A stretch of 64,000 nucleotides of DNA. Origin: Argyresthia goedartella (lineage: Eukaryota; Arthropoda; Insecta; Lepidoptera; Argyresthiidae). The translations under genes were made by a program, and so were the position numbers. The DNA lies in the NCBI GenBank assembly GCA_949825045.1, contig OX463829.1, positions 26,072,715 through 26,136,714 of the forward strand, given 5' to 3'. The first letter of the stretch is position 1. Every line of letters starts with the position of its first letter. Below the pieces are notes generated by a model. It made no database searches. It had not been told where the DNA came from and worked only from the letters and a program-made list of their open reading frames with translations. Below, piece by piece: positions 51,101-54,100 of the stretch.

Positions 51101-54100
51101 TAATGATCGCAGGAGTAATCATGATGATCCGACATATAAGACAAAAAAACAAACCAAATAACCGAAACCCGGAAAGCAGCGAGTCACAGATAGATAGAAA
51201 CGCAACGACTGCGCCCAAGTCCAGACAGGCAATAGCGCCCCCACTTGGATATCAGAGCAAGAACGCAAGGGAAGTCAGTACATCAAATAAATCCACCAGT
51301 CCCGTATTACGAAAGTTCAGTGACATTATGTTCAGTGAAGACTGTGTGTGATTTTTAGTTTATTTAAGTACTTATTTTTAGTTTTAACATGCTATGTAAC
51401 AATTCATGTATCATTTATTTTGTTTATTTTCTCCCTCGGGAATATGTACGATTTAGCAATCGCACAATGTGCACACTCTGCCAATTTACCTAACAAGTCA
51501 GTGTCACGATACAACAAGGTGGAGTGCGCTCGTGTGCATTAGCGCAATTAAATCAATTTACGTAAATCGGCCGTTTTACTAAACAATCATCATCAATATA
51601 TCAACAAAAGCTGTAGTGTCTACCAAGAGATCCTACAGGGTCAGTTCTGGTGAACGAGCAGGCCAAGGTATAGGCCCGTCTCTGCCGATCCAGTAATTGG
51701 AAAAACAGTCGTCAAGAAAGCTTCTGACTTCAATAGTCCAATGTGCTGGACAGCCGTCTTATTGGAATATGAGTTCCCGAACCATCGAAGCTCCAGACTC
51801 TTCCACCAAAACCGGGACGTCGTTCTGGACGCCGCCGTATCAAAAATGGGTCTTCTTGTATCTCATATGTTAAAATGTATCAGACACCTGAATCTGAACT
51901 TCGCATTTCCATCCCAGCAGGAACCCTCCACCAGCAGCACCTCCGAGCCGGAGCCGACGGACTCCACCCCCCACCCCCCCGAGGAGGGGCTGCGCGCGGC
52001 GCTGGCGCAGGCCGAAGAGCGCCCGCCGCCGCCGCCTGCGCACGCGCTGAAGCATGATCTGATGCACTCGCAACCTGTGAGTTGAATTTTTCCCCTTTTT
52101 CGGAAATGCGAGGACAAAGGACGAAAAATTCGATAAAACACCTCATCTTAGGAAAATGCGAGGCCGAGGGCCGAGCCATGCAACACGTAAACATATTTTT
52201 GTTAGTTTTAGCTAAGGTTTCTAGCCCTTGGCCTAACATTTTTGCTTAGTATGGTGTGTTTTCTTGTTGCTTCGACCTTCCACTTGTCTTAGATACAGCT
52301 TTTTATCATATGATTCTCGCTGTCATACTCTTCTGAATTTAGACATTACCAACAAAATCGGCCCAGTGAGCTAGTATGGCCCAGGCCGAACTAGCTCACT
52401 AACGGTTCCGTACCATCGAACAAGACAACTTAAGGACAAAACATAATAAAACAAAACCAAAAGAGTTTTATGTCCGAGTACTACCACCAGCGGATTCAGC
52501 GTCATACCAATTACGCAACCGCAAAGATCATTAGATGACGTGAAATTATTGATTATATTTGACCGATGATGATTTGGTAACTCGCACGGACAGGGATATT
52601 GAAACACGTCTCTTAAATGGGTGGGTCTTATAGGGGGTCCTTTAATTTATAAAATATCGTGTATTTCATTATTTGATATAAAGCGGCAACAGAAATAAAC
52701 AATCAGTGAAAATGTCAATTCTCTAACTATTACGGTTCATCAGATAGAGCCCTGTGATGAATAGACAGACAGACTGATAGCGGAGGCTTAGCAATAAATG
52801 TGTGCGAGGCCGAAAACCGAGCCATGTATTACAAAAATACTTTGTCGAAAAAGGGATATTACAATGTTCGAGATTACTTAAATGACAGGACTGTATGGGG
52901 TTAATCTAGTTCAACACAGACCTCGCTGTTAATAATTTTCTAATTATTTATTATTGCCTGCTTATTAAATTAAATAAAACATAATTGTATTAGTTAAGCA
53001 CAACCTGTTTTTAAAAGAGATCTAAAAATCAATCTGTGGGAGTTTCTACGTCCTTCTTCTCCCACAGTGGTCCAATGTAGAGAAGAGGCAAAAAATGACG
53101 TTTGCTAAGTATATGTAAATATCTACAGTAATATAGTACTTTGACTTTGACTTTGACTGCATATACGAAAAGAGCTAGGCCGAGAGCCGAGACAAGTCAC
53201 GATAGATGTTTATGACACGTGTTTGCCTCTCCCACAGGGTTTCACAGTCCGCGGAGCCCCCTCCCCGCAGCCCGGCGCCGGCGCCCTGTACCCGGCGCTG
53301 TGCGTCGGAGGCGCCGCCCTCGCCGCCGCCGCCGCCGTCGCGCTGGCTGTGGCCCGGCGCAGGGGCCGCGCGCCGCTCGCGCAGGGATTTGTGCAGGTGA
53401 CATATTGAAATACCGATGTGTATGTCAATAGCATGAGGATAAATTTGGCACTCAGTCAAAAGCCCAGGCCGTTAATTAAGGGCTAGAATTCAATCAAATG
53501 GCTTATGGTTCGTTGGGCAAATAACTGAACGAAACGATTATCGAGTTACCTGAACGTGCTCAGGCAAATAATTAACACAAGACGGATTGGTCTTTCACCA
53601 TGGGATCGCCTCACTCCGGTCCTCTTCGTTCGGCTCCAAGTTTTGCATCTTTATGCAATAACTTTTTATTGCCTATCACAACCTTACATTAATATTAGGA
53701 CAGATAGCGACCTGTAGCAACTATCCGCATTTCGGCAAAGTTAACTAGGAAATAAATCAAATTGCAAAAAATGAAATTGCCAGTCCTAAATTCCTCTAAA
53801 TCAAAATAATAAATGTTAAACGTTTGCGACGATGCTTTATTAAAATCAAAAGGCTAGAAGCCATTTTCTTAAGCATCGGTCCTTAATTTAAAGCCGTGCC
53901 TATTAACTAAGTGCCTCATTTAATCAAACGGTGACGACATATACACTATACCGACTCCAGAAAACTACTTACACTTATTTAAAATAGGATCTATGACAAT
54001 CGTCAGATTTAGAGAGAATTTACATCTGAATAATCAGCTTAGGCTGATTATTCAGACGTAAATTCATTCATTAAAAAAATAAAAAAAAATAGATATTTAT

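Larger units (their letters stand above)
43240..51637 (+). mobile_element. BEL/Pao LTR retroelement with envelope-like gene, 8.4 kb
   Basis: Two 193-bp LTRs (TG...CA ends, two mismatches) flanked by GGGTC duplications enclose gag, protease, reverse transcriptase, RNase H, integrase and an env-like region in order on the + strand, the same strand as Appl. The pol order (integrase after RNase H), DUF1759-type gag region, YMDD box and 5-bp duplication point to BEL/Pao. The env-like region has a basic cleavage-site motif and a C-terminal membrane span, as in errantivirus-like insect endogenous retroviruses. Reading frames are interrupted near 44840, 47371, 47895, 49200, 49836 and 50488, so this copy is not intact. 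Insertion broke a mariner-like transposase remnant. Confidence 0.95.

Noticed and set aside
51863..52239. Several overlapping open frames, both strands, over the exon at 51918-52076
   Set aside because: GC-rich coding sequence leaves few stops in other frames. Only the frame that keeps phase with neighbouring Appl exons is supported.
53175..53459. Multiple overlapping frames at the transmembrane exon
   Set aside because: Same GC-rich shadow effect; the frame encoding the membrane span and AQGF-type motif is the real one.
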